From positions 1 through 5,842 of the forward strand of contig CALGLS010000339.1 of NCBI GenBank assembly GCA_937959375.1: 5,842 nucleotides of DNA. Direction: 5' to 3'. The DNA is from an uncultured Saprospiraceae bacterium (GTDB lineage: Bacteria > Bacteroidota > Bacteroidia > Chitinophagales > Saprospiraceae). Below, one piece after another: positions 5,148 through 5,842 of this stretch. Position 1 is the stretch's first letter, and every line of letters starts with the position of its first letter. The translations under genes were made by a program, and so were the position numbers. Below the pieces are notes generated by a model. It searched no databases. It worked only from the letters and a program-made list of their open reading frames with translations, and was not told the origin of the DNA.

Positions 5148-5842
5148 ATGCCATCAAAAATCGCCATAGTTCAACACAAGCCAGTATTCAATAATTTAAA
5201 AGAATGCATGGCTAAAGCCAAAACAATTATTTCAGAAGCGGCAAAAAACAAAGCAAATGTAATTGCCTTTGGAGAATGCTGGTTGTCGGGGTATCCCGCA
5301 TGGTTGGACTTTTGTCCTGAGGCAGGTTTTTGGGATCATGAGCCGATTAAAAATATATGGGCAGAGATGTACGAAAACTCGGTCGAGATAGATGGGAAAG
5401 AAGTGAAATTACTTCGGTCATGGGCCAAGAAATATAAGGTGACGCTAGTGATTGGGATGAATGAGGTTGTGAAAAAAGGAAAAGGGAACGGAACGATTTA
5501 CAACGCGATACTCACGATTGGTGAACATGGAAAGCTGCTCAATCACCATCGAAAGTTAATGCCAACCTATACTGAAAAATTAGTGCACGGCATGGGAGAC
5601 GGAGCAGGCTTAAATGTAGTCGATACAAGCGTCGGTAGAATCGGCTCGCTCATTTGTTGGGAACATTGGATGCCACTGACTCGGCAAGCGATGCATGATG
5701 AAGGCGAAGATATTCACTTTGCATTATGGCCAGCGGTAAAAGAAGCGCATGAAATTGCAAGTCGACAATATGCATTTGAAGGAAGATGTTTTGTTTTTTC
5801 AATTGGTCAAATACTTCAAGTTGGCGATTTGCCGAAAGGCTT
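5148..5842 (+). CDS. Nitrilase-family carbon-nitrogen hydrolase (3' end outside window)
   Basis: The first 231 residues of a protein cut by the window edge; nitrilases usually have about 300-350 residues, so roughly the last quarter to third is missing. The family hydrolyses nitriles to acids or related C-N bonds through a Glu-Lys-Cys triad. All three are visible: Glu43 in FGECWLSGYP, Lys136 in HHRKLMPTYTE, and the nucleophile Cys170 in LICWEHWMPL. Glu143, the second conserved Glu, follows the Lys. The CWEHWMPL motif and ALWPAVKEAHEIASRQYAFEGRCFV (read 192-216) are typical of true nitrilases and cyanide-hydrolysing relatives more than of amidases or NAD synthetase domains, so nitrilase (EC 3.5.5) is favoured. 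Substrate is unknown. The ATG at 5148 is chosen because the protein then begins directly with the family's first strand (KIAIVQHKPVF); there is no Shine-Dalgarno. It follows the dehydrogenase by 136 bases holding a long hairpin, so co-transcription is uncertain. Confidence 0.9.
   Translation, partial: MPSKIAIVQHKPVFNNLKECMAKAKTIISEAAKNKANVIAFGECWLSGYPAWLDFCPEAGFWDHEPIKNIWAEMYENSVEIDGKEVKLLRSWAKKYKVTLVIGMNEVVKKGKGNGTIYNAILTIGEHGKLLNHHRKLMPTYTEKLVHGMGDGAGLNVVDTSVGRIGSLICWEHWMPLTRQAMHDEGEDIHFALWPAVKEAHEIASRQYAFEGRCFVFSIGQILQVGDLPKG

Noticed and set aside
4214..5842. Dehydrogenase plus nitrilase as a nitrile or aldehyde degradation operon.
   Set aside because: The genes are separated by 136 bases holding a long hairpin, and neither substrate can be inferred, so adjacency alone does not support a shared pathway.

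Overview
The window carries five genes, all on the + strand, from what looks like a member of the Bacteroidota. The taxonomic call is an inference from four things. The DNA is AT-rich. None of the five starts has a convincing Shine-Dalgarno site. A textbook Bacteroidota sigma-A promoter (TTG-N18-TAnnTTTG) precedes the largest gene. The E1 component of a 2-oxoacid dehydrogenase is present as one alpha-beta fused polypeptide, a form common in that phylum. Nothing allows a genus to be named.

Layout, left to right. Positions 1-118 hold a cluster of three small perfect hairpins that resembles a dispersed palindromic repeat. Positions 119-769 encode a transglutaminase-like (papain-fold) protein with unusually C-rich wobble positions at its N-terminal end. 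Positions 770-968 hold the predicted promoter (844-872) and two perfect 12-bp palindromes in the likely leader. Positions 969-3041 encode the fused E1 alpha/beta subunit of a branched-chain 2-oxoacid dehydrogenase type complex, followed by a likely intrinsic terminator (3049-3084). Positions 3139-3891 encode a seven-helix membrane protein of unknown function. The 322-base gap 3892-4213 is largely filled by a 183-base inverted-repeat element whose arms contain 9-base tandem units and whose centre contains two more hairpins. Positions 4214-5011 encode a short-chain dehydrogenase resembling DHRS7B. A near-perfect 35-base-arm hairpin built from 7-base tandem units follows at 5013-5111. A nitrilase-family carbon-nitrogen hydrolase starts at 5148 and runs off the right edge.

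The genes do not form an obvious pathway. Every intergenic gap is at least about 97 bases and most hold secondary structure, so these look like separately transcribed housekeeping or accessory metabolic genes and not one operon. E2 and E3 partners of the E1 enzyme are not in the window. The most unusual material is in the gaps: three different kinds of structured repeat within 6 kb. I see no evidence of a defence system, CRISPR array, phage, transposase or RNA gene. I do not think the window shows a new multi-gene system; the best leads are the repeat element at 3939-4121 and substitutions at active-site positions in two enzymes.
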